Source: Thiomonas bhubaneswarensis
GTDB taxonomy: Bacteria; Pseudomonadota; Gammaproteobacteria; Burkholderiales; Burkholderiaceae_C
Reading direction: 5' to 3'
Length of the DNA: 55,240 nucleotides
Assembly: GCF_001418255.1 (NCBI RefSeq)
Contig: NZ_LIPV01000012.1
Coordinates: 1-55,240 of the forward strand
This document shows, piece by piece, positions 7,075-18,600 of the stretch; the stretch's first letter is position 1, and each line of letters begins with the position of its first letter. The notes below the pieces were generated by a model. It saw only the letters and a list, made by a program, of their open reading frames with translations. It searched no databases and was not told the origin of the DNA. The translations under genes were made by a program, and so were the position numbers.

Positions 7075-9495
7075 ATGCCCAGCAGCCCTACCGCCGCCAC
7101 CGGCCCGAAATCTTCGGCCGTGGGGCGGTCCGTGCCTGCTGCGGGCAAGCCCGAGGCGATCAAGCGGCCGCGGGCGCGCTCCAAGAGCGCCGCCGCAGAA
7201 CCTGAGCCCGCCTCCGTGGCCTCTGCGGCTCCCGAGGCGAACCTGGATCATCCCAGAATTCCTGCGGCTCCGGCGGCTCTCGAAGAGGGTTCTGCCGCGC
7301 GCTATGTGCCGGTGAGTCTGGCGAGCCTGCTGAGCAAGCTGCAGGCCTATCTTCCCGAAGCCGATCTGCAAAAAATCCGCGAGGCCTACCGCTTCGCGGA
7401 TGCCGCGCACCTCGGCCAATATCGCGCCAGCGGCGAGCCCTACATCTCCCATCCCGTGGCAGTGGCGGAACTGTGCGCCGACTGGAAGCTCGACACCCAG
7501 GCCATCATGGCCGCACTGCTGCACGACACTGCCGAAGATAAGGGCATCACCCAGGCCGAACTCATCGAACATTTCGGCCCCACGGTGGCCGATCTGGTCG
7601 ATGGGCTGACCAAGCTCGACAAGCTGCAGTTCTCCAACCGCGAAGAGAACCAGTCGGAGAGCTTTCGCAAGATGTTGCTGGCGATGGCCCGCGACATTCG
7701 GGTCATCCTCGTCAAGCTAGCCGACCGTCTGCACAACATGCGCACCCTGGGCGCGATGGCGGCAGCCAAGCGGGTGCGCATTTCGCGCGAGACGATGGAC
7801 ATCTACGCGCCCATCGCACACCGTCTTGGCCTCAACCTGGTGTACCGCGAACTGCAGGAGCTCGGCTTCGCCAACAGCCACCCCAACCGCTATGCCGTGC
7901 TGTCACGCGCGGTGCAGGCGGCGCGTGGCAACCGGCATGGTCTGGTGGAAAAAATTCTTGCGGCAACGCAGACCGCACTGAAAGACGCGCAGATTCAGGC
8001 GCAGCTCTTCGGCCGCGAAAAGACGCTGTACTCCATTTACCGCAAGATGCGCGGCAAGCACCTGAGCTTCGCGCACATTCAAGACATCTTCGGCTTTCGC
8101 ATCCTGGTGCCCGAAGTGCTCGACTGCTATCGCGCTCTGGGTGTGCTCCATGGCCTGTACAAGCCCATGCCCGGCAAGTTCGAGGACTACATCGCCATCC
8201 CGAAGGCCAATGGCTATCAGTCCTTGCACACCACGCTGATCGGGCCCAACGGCAACCCGATCGAGTTCCAGATCCGCACCGAGGCCATGCATCGCATCGC
8301 CGAAAGCGGGGTGGCCGCGCACTGGCTCTACAAGACGCAGGACGACAAATCGGCGCCCCAACAGGCGCTGACCAACGCCTGGCTGCAGTCACTGCTCGAC
8401 ATCCAGACCGAGAACCGCGACTGGGCCGATTTTCTCGAAACCGTCAAGGTCGATCTGGCGCCCGATGCGGTGTATGTGTTCACGCCCAAGTCGCGCATTC
8501 TGGCGCTGCCGCGCGGCGCCACGCCGGTGGACTTCGCCTATGCCATTCACACCAATCTTGGCGACCAGACGGTGGCCGCCAAGGTGAACAACGCCCTGGT
8601 GCCCCTGCGCACCGAACTGCGCAGCGGCGACGTGGTGGAGATCATCACGGCACCAACGTCGCGCCCCAATCCGAGCTGGCTGAGCTTTGTGCGCACCGGG
8701 CGGGCACGTTCGAAGATCCGACACTCGTTGCGCACCACGCAGCAGGCCGAGTCGATCGAACTCGGCAGGCGCCTCATGCAGAGCGCGCTGCGGCACGAGC
8801 ATCTCGACCTGGCCGCGCTCGACGACGGGGTGTGGGACAAGCTGCTGCGCTGGACCGGCTTCAAGGCGCGTGACGATCTGTTTGCCGACATCGGCCTGGG
8901 CAAGCGGGTGGCCGACATTCTGGCCAAGCGCGTGGTGGCGCTGGTCTCGCCTCAGGATGCGCTTTCTGCGCCGCTGCTCGACACCATCGAGCGCCTGGAG
9001 AGCCGCGCCGGACGCGATTCGCAGTCCACCCTGCAGCTCGACGGCAGCGAAGGCATTTCGGTGCGATATGCCACCTGCTGCCGCCCGATTCCTGGCGATG
9101 CGATCATCGGCTATCTGGGCAAGGGCGAAGGCCTGATCGTGCATCAGCAGGATTGCGATACCGCCCGGCGCCTGTTCCAGAAGGACCCGGATCGCTGGAT
9201 CGACCTGAGCTGGGCCGACGAATGCACCCGTCCCTTCGAAACCGGCCTGAGCGTGATCGTGCAGAACACCAAGGGCGTGCTGGCCCGGGTGGCCGCCGCC
9301 ATCAGCGAGCACGACAGCGACATCGCCCATGTCACGATGGACGAGGACACCCAGCAGGCCACCACCGAGCTGCGCTTCGTCGTGCAGGTGCGCGATCGCA
9401 AACACCTGGCCGACGTGCTCCGGGCGCTGCGCCGCCTGAAGTTCGTGGTGCGCGCCAGCCGCATGAAAAATCGCGCCAGCGGAACCGCCGCGTGA
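7075..9495 (+). CDS. spoT: bifunctional (p)ppGpp synthetase/hydrolase (RelA/SpoT family)
   Basis: The enzyme makes and hydrolyses the stringent-response alarmones pppGpp and ppGpp. The order of domains is a poorly conserved Ala/Pro-rich N-terminus (1-80), an HD hydrolase with H126 and HDTAED (150-155), a synthetase with REKTLYSIYRKM (about 314) and DIFGFRILV, a TGS domain with LPRGATPVDFAYAIHT, and a C-terminal ACT domain. Because the HD residues are intact it should hydrolyse as well as synthesise. ATG at 7075 is preferred; TTG at 7069 would add two residues. It is cotranscribed with rpoZ. Confidence 0.95.
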   Translation: MPSSPTAATGPKSSAVGRSVPAAGKPEAIKRPRARSKSAAAEPEPASVASAAPEANLDHPRIPAAPAALEEGSAARYVPVSLASLLSKLQAYLPEADLQKIREAYRFADAAHLGQYRASGEPYISHPVAVAELCADWKLDTQAIMAALLHDTAEDKGITQAELIEHFGPTVADLVDGLTKLDKLQFSNREENQSESFRKMLLAMARDIRVILVKLADRLHNMRTLGAMAAAKRVRISRETMDIYAPIAHRLGLNLVYRELQELGFANSHPNRYAVLSRAVQAARGNRHGLVEKILAATQTALKDAQIQAQLFGREKTLYSIYRKMRGKHLSFAHIQDIFGFRILVPEVLDCYRALGVLHGLYKPMPGKFEDYIAIPKANGYQSLHTTLIGPNGNPIEFQIRTEAMHRIAESGVAAHWLYKTQDDKSAPQQALTNAWLQSLLDIQTENRDWADFLETVKVDLAPDAVYVFTPKSRILALPRGATPVDFAYAIHTNLGDQTVAAKVNNALVPLRTELRSGDVVEIITAPTSRPNPSWLSFVRTGRARSKIRHSLRTTQQAESIELGRRLMQSALRHEHLDLAALDDGVWDKLLRWTGFKARDDLFADIGLGKRVADILAKRVVALVSPQDALSAPLLDTIERLESRAGRDSQSTLQLDGSEGISVRYATCCRPIPGDAIIGYLGKGEGLIVHQQDCDTARRLFQKDPDRWIDLSWADECTRPFETGLSVIVQNTKGVLARVAAAISEHDSDIAHVTMDEDTQQATTELRFVVQVRDRKHLADVLRALRRLKFVVRASRMKNRASGTAA

Positions 9496-9496
9496 A

Positions 9497-10060
9497 TCAA
9501 GCGCGCGGCGGGTAAGACACCTCCAGAATGTCCAGCGTGGCAAGCCCCCCCGGCGTGGGCAGGCTCACACTGTCGCCTTCGCGCGCCTTGAGCAGCGCGC
9601 GCGCCACCGGGGAAATCCAGCTGATTCTCCCCTGCAGCGGTTCGGTCTCGTCGATGCCGACGATGGTGATGGTGTGCTCGGCGCCCTTGTCGTCGGCATA
9701 GCGCACAGTGGCACCGAAAAACACCTGATCGTTGCCATGTTGCAGGCTGGCATCGACGACTTCGGCAATATCGAGGCGCTTGGTGAGAAAGCGGATGCGC
9801 CGGTCGATCTCGCGCAGGCGCTTCTTGCCGTAGATGTAATCACCGTTTTCCGAGCGATCGCCGTTCTTGGCCGCCCATGACACGGTCTCGACCACCTTCG
9901 GACGCTCGTCCTCGACCAGCGTCTTCAGCTCGGCGCGCAGCCGGGCGTAGCCTTGCGGGGTCAGGTAGTTCTTGCCGCCCGGCGGCAACGGTGGAAGCTG
10001 GGCGCCGTCGTCGTCGTCATCGGCGTCCGAGGGCTGTTCGCGGACAAAGGCCTTGTTCAT
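9497..10060 (-). CDS. greB: transcription elongation factor GreB
   Basis: GreB rescues backtracked RNA polymerase by stimulating transcript cleavage. The 187-residue protein has an acidic N-terminal tail (DADDDDD) not seen in E. coli GreB, then the coiled coil with KNYLTPQGYARLRAEL and the tip acidic pair in GDRSENGDYIYGKKR, and the C-terminal FKBP-like domain with GRISWISPVARALL. Its ATG overlaps the recD stop by 4 bp. It is convergent with spoT, one base apart. Confidence 0.94.
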   Translation of the reverse strand: MNKAFVREQPSDADDDDDGAQLPPLPPGGKNYLTPQGYARLRAELKTLVEDERPKVVETVSWAAKNGDRSENGDYIYGKKRLREIDRRIRFLTKRLDIAEVVDASLQHGNDQVFFGATVRYADDKGAEHTITIVGIDETEPLQGRISWISPVARALLKAREGDSVSLPTPGGLATLDILEVSYPPRA

Positions 10061-12009
10061 GAGGAGCTCAGTTTATCGATACGCCAGAGCAATCCGCTGG
10101 CGCGGCGCGTGACGCGCTCGATCCCTTCGCGCAGGATCTGCACATCGGCGCAGGCCAGGGTGAAAGCCTCTCGTGCGCGGGTGATGCCGGTGTAGATCAG
10201 CTCGCGGCTCAGTCCGGCATGGTGCTCGGGCAGCACCAAGACGGTGTGCTCGAACTCCGACCCCTGCGACTGATGCACCGTCATGGCAAACGCCGTCTGC
10301 ACATCGGCCAGTCGGCTGGGGCTCACCGTGCGCAGCGCCTGTCCTTGCAGAAACACCACCCGCAGGTCATGCCCGGCCATGGGCAGAGCGATGCCCACAT
10401 CGCCGTTCAGCACGCCCAGATCGGGGTCGTTGCGCGTGACCATGACCGGACGGCCCGCGTACCACGTGCCCCGACAACGGAGCTGACCAAGCGCATCGAG
10501 CTGCGCGGCAATCGCCTCGTTAAGGGCGCTCACCCCCCAAGGCCCTTCGCGCACCGCGCACAACACCCGGCAGCGGTCGAAAGCCCGCAGCACACGGCCC
10601 GCCCAGTCGTCCCACTTCTGCGGATCTGCGGGCGGCTGCTGCTGCAACAGCTCGGCATAGGCGGCATACCCGGCCGCATGCGCCCGCCCCCTGACAGCCA
10701 GCTCGGCGACGATCTGCGCCACCGACACCGCGGGCGAAACCGCCACGGGCAACAGCCGCACGGCAGGGTCGTGGCTGGGCTGCAACAAGCGCAGCGCTGT
10801 GTCAGCATCGCCGTTTTGCACCGCAAAAGCGAGCTGACCGATGGCGCCGCCGAAGCGATGGCTTTTGCGCAGCATCACGACCTGCTGCGACAGCAGCGGG
10901 CCTTCGGGGTCGATGAAACACGCAGGCAACGCCGTGCCGGCCAGCGCCTCGAGGGCCTGCGACGTCTCGGGGGTGTAGCGCCCCTGCTCTGCCCCGCGAC
11001 ACAATTCACCGAGCACCGCACCGGCCTCCACCGAAGCGAGTTGATCCTTGTCGCCCAGCAGAATGAGGCGCGCGGCAGGCGGCAGGGCTTCGAGCACCGC
11101 CGCCATCATTTCCAGATGAACCATGGAGGCTTCGTCGATGAGCAGCACATCGACGTCGAGCAGGTGCGCGGCGTTGCACGCGAACCGGCGGGTATCGGGC
11201 CGTGCGCCGAGCAGGCTATGCAGGGTGCGGGCCGGGCCCAGGCTGTGCGACAGATCGCTCATACCCTCTAGCCCAGAGAGCTTGCCGAGTTCGCGGTCGA
11301 TGGACTGCTTGAGCCGCGCAGCGGCCTTGCCGGTGGGCGCTGCCAGGGCCACTCGCAGCGCCTGAGTGGCTTCGTCCCGGTTCGCCCACAGCAAGGCCAG
11401 CAGGCGTGCCGCGGTGTGCGTCTTGCCGGTGCCAGGGCCGCCAGTGATCAGGGTGAAACGTCCGCGCAGCGCCACGGCACAGGCGAGCTTCTGCCAGTCC
11501 ACCTCATGGTCGGGCGCAGGGGGAAACAGCCGCGCGAGCATGGCCGCGGCCCGCGAAGCATCGAACCCGGTCTCATACTGCAGGCGCTCATGGATGCGCG
11601 CCGCCACGGTGCATTCGTCGCGCCAGTAGCGGCGCAGATACAGCCGTCCAGCGCTGACGACCAGAGGCGCGCCCGCATCCTCCTCACCCTCGACATGGAC
11701 GACCGCGCAGGCGCGGAGCATGGGCATGGCATCGAGCGGCCAAACGACATCGGGCGCCAGGCTGCACGTCGAACCCGCCTGCAGCGCGCGCTCCTTCAAG
11801 GCTGCGAGATGCTGCGGCATCTCGTCGAGCATCACGCAGGTGTGCCCGCGTCCCTCCAGATCGGCCAGAATCGCCACGCCCACCACCAACGCCGATGGCA
11901 TCTGCGGGCAAAGTTCGTGCAGGAAGCGGGCCAGCGCCACATCCAGGCGACGCAACACGCCCTGCTGCGCCCAATCGTGCAGAACCTCGAACACCTCCTG
12001 CTGGGTCAT
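10057..12009 (-). CDS. recD: exodeoxyribonuclease V alpha subunit RecD
   Basis: RecD is the 5'-3' helicase motor of RecBCD, which processes double-strand breaks for recombination. The 650-residue protein has the Walker A motif TGGPGTGKT (189-197), the Walker B segment VLLIDEASMV, LILLGDKDQLASVEAG, and the C-terminal UvrD-like FAMTVHQSQGSEF and YTGITRAR. The start is ATG at 12009, overlapping the recB stop (ATGA); open frame further upstream overlaps recB and is not coding. The stop overlaps the greB start in the same way. Confidence 0.94.
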   Translation of the reverse strand: MTQQEVFEVLHDWAQQGVLRRLDVALARFLHELCPQMPSALVVGVAILADLEGRGHTCVMLDEMPQHLAALKERALQAGSTCSLAPDVVWPLDAMPMLRACAVVHVEGEEDAGAPLVVSAGRLYLRRYWRDECTVAARIHERLQYETGFDASRAAAMLARLFPPAPDHEVDWQKLACAVALRGRFTLITGGPGTGKTHTAARLLALLWANRDEATQALRVALAAPTGKAAARLKQSIDRELGKLSGLEGMSDLSHSLGPARTLHSLLGARPDTRRFACNAAHLLDVDVLLIDEASMVHLEMMAAVLEALPPAARLILLGDKDQLASVEAGAVLGELCRGAEQGRYTPETSQALEALAGTALPACFIDPEGPLLSQQVVMLRKSHRFGGAIGQLAFAVQNGDADTALRLLQPSHDPAVRLLPVAVSPAVSVAQIVAELAVRGRAHAAGYAAYAELLQQQPPADPQKWDDWAGRVLRAFDRCRVLCAVREGPWGVSALNEAIAAQLDALGQLRCRGTWYAGRPVMVTRNDPDLGVLNGDVGIALPMAGHDLRVVFLQGQALRTVSPSRLADVQTAFAMTVHQSQGSEFEHTVLVLPEHHAGLSRELIYTGITRAREAFTLACADVQILREGIERVTRRASGLLWRIDKLSSS

Positions 12010-15000
12010 GCCGTCTCTCCCTGCCGGGCAAAGATTGCATCGAGGCCTTCGAGAAGGGCCGCATCCGGTGCAAGGTGCACGCAGCCCGAAACGGGCCCGC
12101 CGATGCCGCGCAAAAACAGCACCAGCCCTCCTCCGAGGTGAGTCTCGGGGTCGTAGTCCGACCGCAGACGGGCACGCAGCAGACGATGCAGGGCCAGCAT
12201 GTAAAGCGCGCTCTGCACGTCGTAACGATGGTCGAGCACGGCAGCCTCCAGCGCGTCCTTGGTGTAGTCGGCGTCGTCTGCGCCGAGGGCGTTGCTCTTG
12301 TAGTCGAGCACCCAATAGCGCCCGCCGTGGGCAAAGACCAGATCGGCAAAGCCCATCACCATGCCGTGCAGCACGCGCTCGGTCAGCGCGGGACGCGCGC
12401 GCCCCGGCAGGATGTGGCGCTGGCATAGGGCGTCGATCTCGGCCGCGCGTGCCCGCGTCACCGGCAGCCAAAACTCCATCTCGGCCAGGGCGGCACCGAT
12501 CTCGGGTAAGGCCACACCCAGCGGCGGCAGGCGCGTGGCCAGAATCTCGCTGAGCCATTGCAGCAGGTCGTTTGCGCGCGCTTCGTCCCACCCCTGCCCC
12601 GCACAGCGTTGCAGCAGGCGTTGCCGCATCTCGGGCGAGGCCAGGTCGAAACCGTTTTCGCCCAGCCAGGCCAGTTGCTCGTGGACGAACTGGCCCATCA
12701 GCGCCCCGCGCGGAAAGCGATGACGCGCCGCGGCCGATACGCTCACCGGCTGGGTGAGCGGCTGCGCGGTCCACAGTTCGTCTTGCAGCATGACGGGCAC
12801 GGCGGTCTGCTGGGTGGAGCGCGGCGTGAGGTCGCGCACCAGCGCCGAGAAGCTGCCTATGCTCCAGTCGCGCTCGAAGGTGGCGTGATAGACCAGCGGC
12901 TCGACCAGCGCCGCAGTCTCGCTCGCGCGCTGCAGCCTGCGAAACTCGGGCGACGCGGCGGCATCGACGATGTGCACGGCCGAGTCATTGCCAAAGGTGT
13001 CGCGCAGCAGATCGCCCAGCGCCTGGCCCTCGAAGGGCGTCTCGCCGCCGAGCAGATAGCCGATGGCACTTCGGTGCAGCACGCAGGCTTTGGCGTTGCC
13101 GATTTTCAATGCACCGAGCCCCACCCACAGCGCATGTCGTGCGCGGGTCAGCGCCACATAGAGCAGCCGCAGATCTTCGCGCAGACGGTCGCGGTCTTCG
13201 GTACCGTCGCGTGGCTCCTTGAACGCGGTGGCAAAAGGCAGGAACACCACGGGATATTCCAGCCCCTTGGATTTGTGGATGGTGACCACGCGCACCAGAT
13301 CGGCCTCGCTCTCCAGCCGTACCACCTGTTCTTCGTTCCCCTCCTCGGTCATCTGCTGCTGCAGCCATTGGATCAGCGCCTGTTCGCCGTCGAGGGTGCT
13401 GCTGGCGGTCTGCAGCAGCTCGGCCAGATGCAGCACATTGGTCAGGCGGCGCTCGCCATCGGGCTCGTTCAGCCAGTCTGCGGGAAGATCGAGCCGGTGC
13501 AGCATCCGGCGCACCATGGGCAGCACACCCTGGCGCAGCCAGATGCCGTGCAGCTCGGCGAGCAGTTCGAGCCGGTCTTCGAACACGGCATCGTCGGTGG
13601 CGAGCGCGGCCATTTCAGGCAGCGAAGCACCCAGGGTGCGGGTGGCAAAAGCGGCACGGGCCAGGCGCCCATCGCGCGGCGCTGCCACCGCCCGCAGCCA
13701 GCGCAGCAGATCGGCGGCCTCCGGCGAGGCGAACACCGAATCGCGGTCGGAGAGATAGACCGAGCTCACGCCCCGGCCCTTGAGTTCGTCGCGCACCGCC
13801 TGGGCCTCGCTGCCATCGCGCACGAGCACGGCGATGTCGGACGGGCGCAGCCGCACGAAGCCGCCGTCGGCCTGCTCAAACCCCGCTTGCGCATCTTCGA
13901 GCAAGGCGACGATGCGCGCAGCGGCGTGCGCAGCGAAGCGCTCGCGGGCCGCGTTCTTCGACTCGGCCTCGGCGTGCACTGCGCAGGTCAGAGCGGGTAC
14001 CGCGCCTTCGGCGCAGACGAGTCGTTCGGCCCGTCCCTTCGCTGCGACCGCGATGAAGGGCAAGGGGTTGGCATCCTCCGAGTCATCCGCGCGTCGGTAG
14101 AGAAACGCGCCCTCGCCTGCGGCCTGCTCGCGTCTGCCGAACAGACGGTTGATGCATCGCACCACCGCCTCGGTCGATCGATGGTTGGTGGCCAGCGCGA
14201 CATGCCGTCCCTGCGTCGCCAGCCGCGCCTGCAGATAGCTGTCGATGTCGGCCCCGCGAAACGCGTAGATGGACTGCTTGGGGTCGCCGATGAGCAGCAC
14301 GGCGCTGTCCGCGGCGGGCGTGCCCCTCAGCCCGTAGAGGCGATCGAACAGCCGGAACTGCAGGGCCGACGTGTCCTGAAACTCGTCGATGAGCGCCACC
14401 GGATATTGCTGCAGGATGCTCGTGCGCAGCCGCTCGGCGCGAGGCCCGGCCAGCGCGGCGTCGAGACGTTCGATCTGATCTTGAAAGCTGAACTGGCCCG
14501 ACGCTGCCTTGAGTGCGCGCAGCCTCGTCTCGACCTGCGCTGCGGCATGGTCTTGCATGGCTGCGGCGAGGTCGGGAAGTTCGGCCAGCGCATCGCGCAA
14601 GGTCTCGATCGGGCCAAAGACCTCGGGCACGTCGATGGTCTTGCCCTTGTTGCAACCCGCCCGCAGCGCTTCCGGGGTGAGCTTGGAACAGACGTCTGCT
14701 TTGAGGTTGGGCTGCGCCAGGGCCGGGTCGTTCGCCCAGCCCTCCAGCGTCTCGAACCAACCGCAGACCTTGGCTGTGGGGTATTTCGTTTTGCTGAGTG
14801 GATTGTCCGGGTGCTGCAACAGAGTGCACAGCCAATCGCGCATCTCGAGGATGCGCGGCTTCCACTGCGACTTGAGTTCGCTGGCCTTGGCCTGACGTTG
14901 CGAGGCCACGCGCTGCCAGAGCGCCAGCAGCGACTCGTCCGCAGGTGCCTGCCGTGGCGCCACCTCGGGGGCGGCACGTAGCCGCATCCTTCGGGCGGCC

Positions 15001-15608
15001 TGCACCGTGGCGATGACCGCTTCGACATCGGGCCACACTTCGAGCACGCCGTCGAGGGCCTCGCCTGCAAGGGGATAAACCTGCTGCCGCCAGTAGTCGT
15101 GCACCGCCTGTTGGATGAGCGCGTTCTCGTCGGCGACGAGATCTTCGTCGAAGGCATGGCCACTGTCGAAGGCATGTTCGCGCAGCATGCGCTGGCACCA
15201 CGCGTCGATGGTGAACACGGCGGCATCGTCCATGCCCTGCGCGGCCACGGACAGGCGCCAGGCCGCCGCTTCTCGGGTGGACCCAGGCGGGTAATCGGCC
15301 AGCAGGCGCTGCAGATATTCATCGTCGGCCTTCGGCTGCGCTTCGCCCTGAAAGCAGCGCGCAGCCTCGACCAGGCGGCGGCGGATGCGGTCGGTCAGCT
15401 CGCGCGTGGCAGCCCGGGTGAAAGTCATCACCAGAATGTTCTCCGGCATGAGCGCACGCGAGAACGCCGCTCCATTTGCGCCATGACCGAGCACCAGACG
15501 CAGGTAGAGCGCGGCGATGGTCCAGGTCTTGCCGGTACCCGCGCTGGCTTCGATGAGGCGGCTGCCCTGCAAGGGCAGGCTCAGCGGATCGAGCAAGGGC
15601 GTCGTCAT
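12006..15608 (-). CDS. recB: exodeoxyribonuclease V beta subunit RecB
   Basis: RecB is the 3'-5' helicase and the only nuclease of RecBCD. The 1200-residue protein begins with Walker A EASAGTGKT (20-28), carries VALIDEFQDTSALQF, LIGDPKQSIYAFRGAD and VVTIHKSKGLEYPVV, and ends in the PD-(D/E)XK nuclease with GFADLVFAHGGRYWVLDYKS. All catalytic parts are present. It is coupled by 4-bp overlaps to recC upstream and recD downstream. Confidence 0.95.
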   Translation of the reverse strand: MTTPLLDPLSLPLQGSRLIEASAGTGKTWTIAALYLRLVLGHGANGAAFSRALMPENILVMTFTRAATRELTDRIRRRLVEAARCFQGEAQPKADDEYLQRLLADYPPGSTREAAAWRLSVAAQGMDDAAVFTIDAWCQRMLREHAFDSGHAFDEDLVADENALIQQAVHDYWRQQVYPLAGEALDGVLEVWPDVEAVIATVQAARRMRLRAAPEVAPRQAPADESLLALWQRVASQRQAKASELKSQWKPRILEMRDWLCTLLQHPDNPLSKTKYPTAKVCGWFETLEGWANDPALAQPNLKADVCSKLTPEALRAGCNKGKTIDVPEVFGPIETLRDALAELPDLAAAMQDHAAAQVETRLRALKAASGQFSFQDQIERLDAALAGPRAERLRTSILQQYPVALIDEFQDTSALQFRLFDRLYGLRGTPAADSAVLLIGDPKQSIYAFRGADIDSYLQARLATQGRHVALATNHRSTEAVVRCINRLFGRREQAAGEGAFLYRRADDSEDANPLPFIAVAAKGRAERLVCAEGAVPALTCAVHAEAESKNAARERFAAHAAARIVALLEDAQAGFEQADGGFVRLRPSDIAVLVRDGSEAQAVRDELKGRGVSSVYLSDRDSVFASPEAADLLRWLRAVAAPRDGRLARAAFATRTLGASLPEMAALATDDAVFEDRLELLAELHGIWLRQGVLPMVRRMLHRLDLPADWLNEPDGERRLTNVLHLAELLQTASSTLDGEQALIQWLQQQMTEEGNEEQVVRLESEADLVRVVTIHKSKGLEYPVVFLPFATAFKEPRDGTEDRDRLREDLRLLYVALTRARHALWVGLGALKIGNAKACVLHRSAIGYLLGGETPFEGQALGDLLRDTFGNDSAVHIVDAAASPEFRRLQRASETAALVEPLVYHATFERDWSIGSFSALVRDLTPRSTQQTAVPVMLQDELWTAQPLTQPVSVSAAARHRFPRGALMGQFVHEQLAWLGENGFDLASPEMRQRLLQRCAGQGWDEARANDLLQWLSEILATRLPPLGVALPEIGAALAEMEFWLPVTRARAAEIDALCQRHILPGRARPALTERVLHGMVMGFADLVFAHGGRYWVLDYKSNALGADDADYTKDALEAAVLDHRYDVQSALYMLALHRLLRARLRSDYDPETHLGGGLVLFLRGIGGPVSGCVHLAPDAALLEGLDAIFARQGETA

Positions 15609-18600
15609 GGCGTGTCCCCGTCACCCACGTTCGTATCGTGGACGAACACCGTCGCTTGCTGCGCCCAATCGAACAAGGGCTTGAACAAGGTGGCGGTGTA
15701 GGCGGCCAGACGCCCGTCGGCGGCGAGCGCCGCATAGCCGGGAAACATCCGGGCCAGACAGGGTTCTTGTACTTCAGGAGCGTTGTTGAATCCGCCGTCG
15801 TAAGCCTGCTGGCCCTTGCCGTCCTTCAGATCGGCCAGCGCGGTTCGGGCGGTGAAGGGCAAGGGCTCGCGCATGCCGTCATGCCAGGCTTGCAGCAGCG
15901 CGAGCAGATGCCCGGTCGCTTCATCCTTTCCGAGCGGTGGCACCTCGATGCGCGCATCCAGGCCGACCAGCACACCGCCGACCGAGTGGCCGCAGGAGCT
16001 GGCGACGATCTGGCGCACCCAGGCCTCGAGCAGCCGATCCGCCCGCACCTTCCCATCGCCATCGCAGAGTTTCGACGCGCTCAGTTCGAGCCACACCTTC
16101 TTCCGACCGCCCGAGCGCAGGCCTTCGAGCCAGTCGTCGATCTGCAGGCCGAACAAACCGAGGTTCAGACGCAACTTGTCAACGGCTTCGGGGTAGGCTT
16201 GCGCGAGGGTCTGCCAGCAGGCGAGTGCGGGTTGCACATCGCGCACCAGCGACACCGCGACGCGCTCGCCCAGGTGGCGCATGGGGAGCACCCCGCTGCC
16301 CAGCTCCCGCTGGGCGCGTCGCGCCAGCACGGCTTGCGCATCATCGCAGGTGAGGGCATGAGGGTCCTCGATCAGGCGGTCTCTCAGCGCGTAGCGGTCC
16401 AGGGGGTCGAGGCTGAAGACCTCATCGTCGTCATGCGTTTGCAGCTCGTCGAACACCACGTCGAGCCTTGCCCGGAAAAAGGTCTTGACCGGGTTTTTCA
16501 GAAAGCGGGCCAGCTGCTGCACCGTCAGGGGTTCGGTCCAGGGCTCGAACTTCGGTGACTCTTGCGCGGTCGCAGTCGGCCCAGTGTGAGCCTGCCGCCA
16601 TTCGCGGGCATAGGTAAAGAGTTGTGCATCGCCCTCGAAATAGCGGCGGCTGAACGGCTGCAGCGGGTGCACCGTGGTGCGCTGCGCGAGCAGGTCGCCC
16701 GGCTTGCCATGCGCATCGGCCTCGCCCTGCCAGCCGGCGGCGAGGTAGTCGCGCAGCTGCGCCACTAGCACCGAGGGCGGCTGCTCGGTGTTGTCACGCG
16801 CGCTGCGTCCTGCCCAACTGACGTAGAGCATGCGCCGCGCCGAGAGCAGCGCCTCGAGCATGAGATAGCGATCGTCCTCGCGGCGGGCGCGGTCGCCGGG
16901 GCGATACTGGCCCGGCTGATGCAGCAGATCGAAATCGCTGCGCGGGCTCTGGCGCGGATAGTCGCCTTCGTTCATGCCCAGCAGACAGACCACCTCGAAC
17001 GGAATCGACCGCAGCGGCATCAGGGTGCAGAAGGTCACGCCGCCGGCCAGGAAGCGGCCACCCGAAGCGGCTTCATCCAGGCCGCTGAGCCAGGCCTCGC
17101 CCAGCACTTCCAGCGGCACTGCTTCATTGAATCCGGCCGAGGCGCAATGCTCGACCCAGCTCGACAGGGCATCGTCAAGACTGGCGCGGGTTTCGCGCTC
17201 GCGCAGGTCTTGCGGCTGGCTGATGGCGTCGAGCAGGTCGCGGGCACGCTGCGCCCATTGCAGCGGCGTGGCGCCTTCACGGGCCGTGCGCCACCAGTCC
17301 TGCAGCACATCGAGCAGGTCGGCCAGCGGCCCCACCAGCGCGGCGTCCAGCCCACCGATTTCGTCGAAGGGCACGATGCCCGCAAACCCGTCATCCCCCG
17401 CGCCGGTGTAGCCCAGCAGCATGCGGCGCAGGCCGAAGCGCCAGGTGTTCTGCTCGCCGCAGGCACCAAGGCCGAGACCGGCGCGCTGCTCGGTATTCAG
17501 CCCCCAGCGCACCCCCGCCCCGGCGATCCACTGCGTCAGGCGGGGCCGGTCTTGCGGTTCGATGCCGAAGCGCCGGGCAATGGCCGGTACGTCGAACAGG
17601 GCGGCGACTTCGGAGGCCAAGATGCGCTCCTGCGGCAGACGCAGCAGCCAGTCCAGGGCGACGAGGAAGGGCTCGGTCGTGCGCGCAGAAAGGTCGGCGA
17701 TGTCGAAGGGAATGAAGCGCGCATCGCCCGGTGGATATTGGCCGAACACCGCACGGATAGCGGGCGCAAAGGGGGTGATGTCGGGGGTCATCACCACGAT
17801 GTCACGCGGCCGCAGAGGTCTGTCCCCCGGCTGCGCCAGCAGATGCAGCAACTGATCGTGCAGGATTTCGACTTCGCGCTGGGCACTGTGCGCGATGTGA
17901 AAGACCACCGAACGATCCGCCGCAGGCATGACATGCCGCGGATGTTCGGGCAGGGGCAGCAGGTCGCGGATGGCGGCCTGCACCTGTTCGAGCAGGGTGT
18001 CGCCCGGCGCTTCGTCGAACTGATCGAGCCGGGGCAGACCGGGGCTGTCGTTCGCTGAGGCCCGGTCATCGAAGGCATCGAGCTGGCGCATGAAATCGCG
18101 CCCCTGACGTCCCCACGCGGCCAGCAGCGGGTGGGCGTGGGCATGCATCGCCTCCAGGCTCACACCAGCCAGGTCTTCGGCACGCAGGGGGCGGCGCCGG
18201 GGAGCGTCGCGCAGCAGTTCGCGTCCATCGATGATGTCGGCCCAGTGGTAACGGCAGGGATTGGGCAGCGCGATCAGGACCTGCGCATGGCGCGACAGCG
18301 CCACGAGAGCGTCGAGCACCACCGCAGGCAGATGCGAGGCGCCGAACAGCACCACGCGGCGCGGCAGCTTGCCCGCAGCCAGGGGTGACTGCAGGGCCTG
18401 CACAAAGGCTCGCTGCACCTCGGCGCGGGTGCCCGCGCGTTCAGCCTCGCTCAGTTCGCCGAGCACGCGGCGCCACAGCCAGGGCTGCCAGCGTTGATCC
18501 TCCGGAAGAGGCGTGGTCTGGCCACGGGCATCGATGAGCACGTCGCGGTCGCGCGCCCAGGCGTCGAGCCAATCACCGCGGTAGATCTGATACTGGTCGT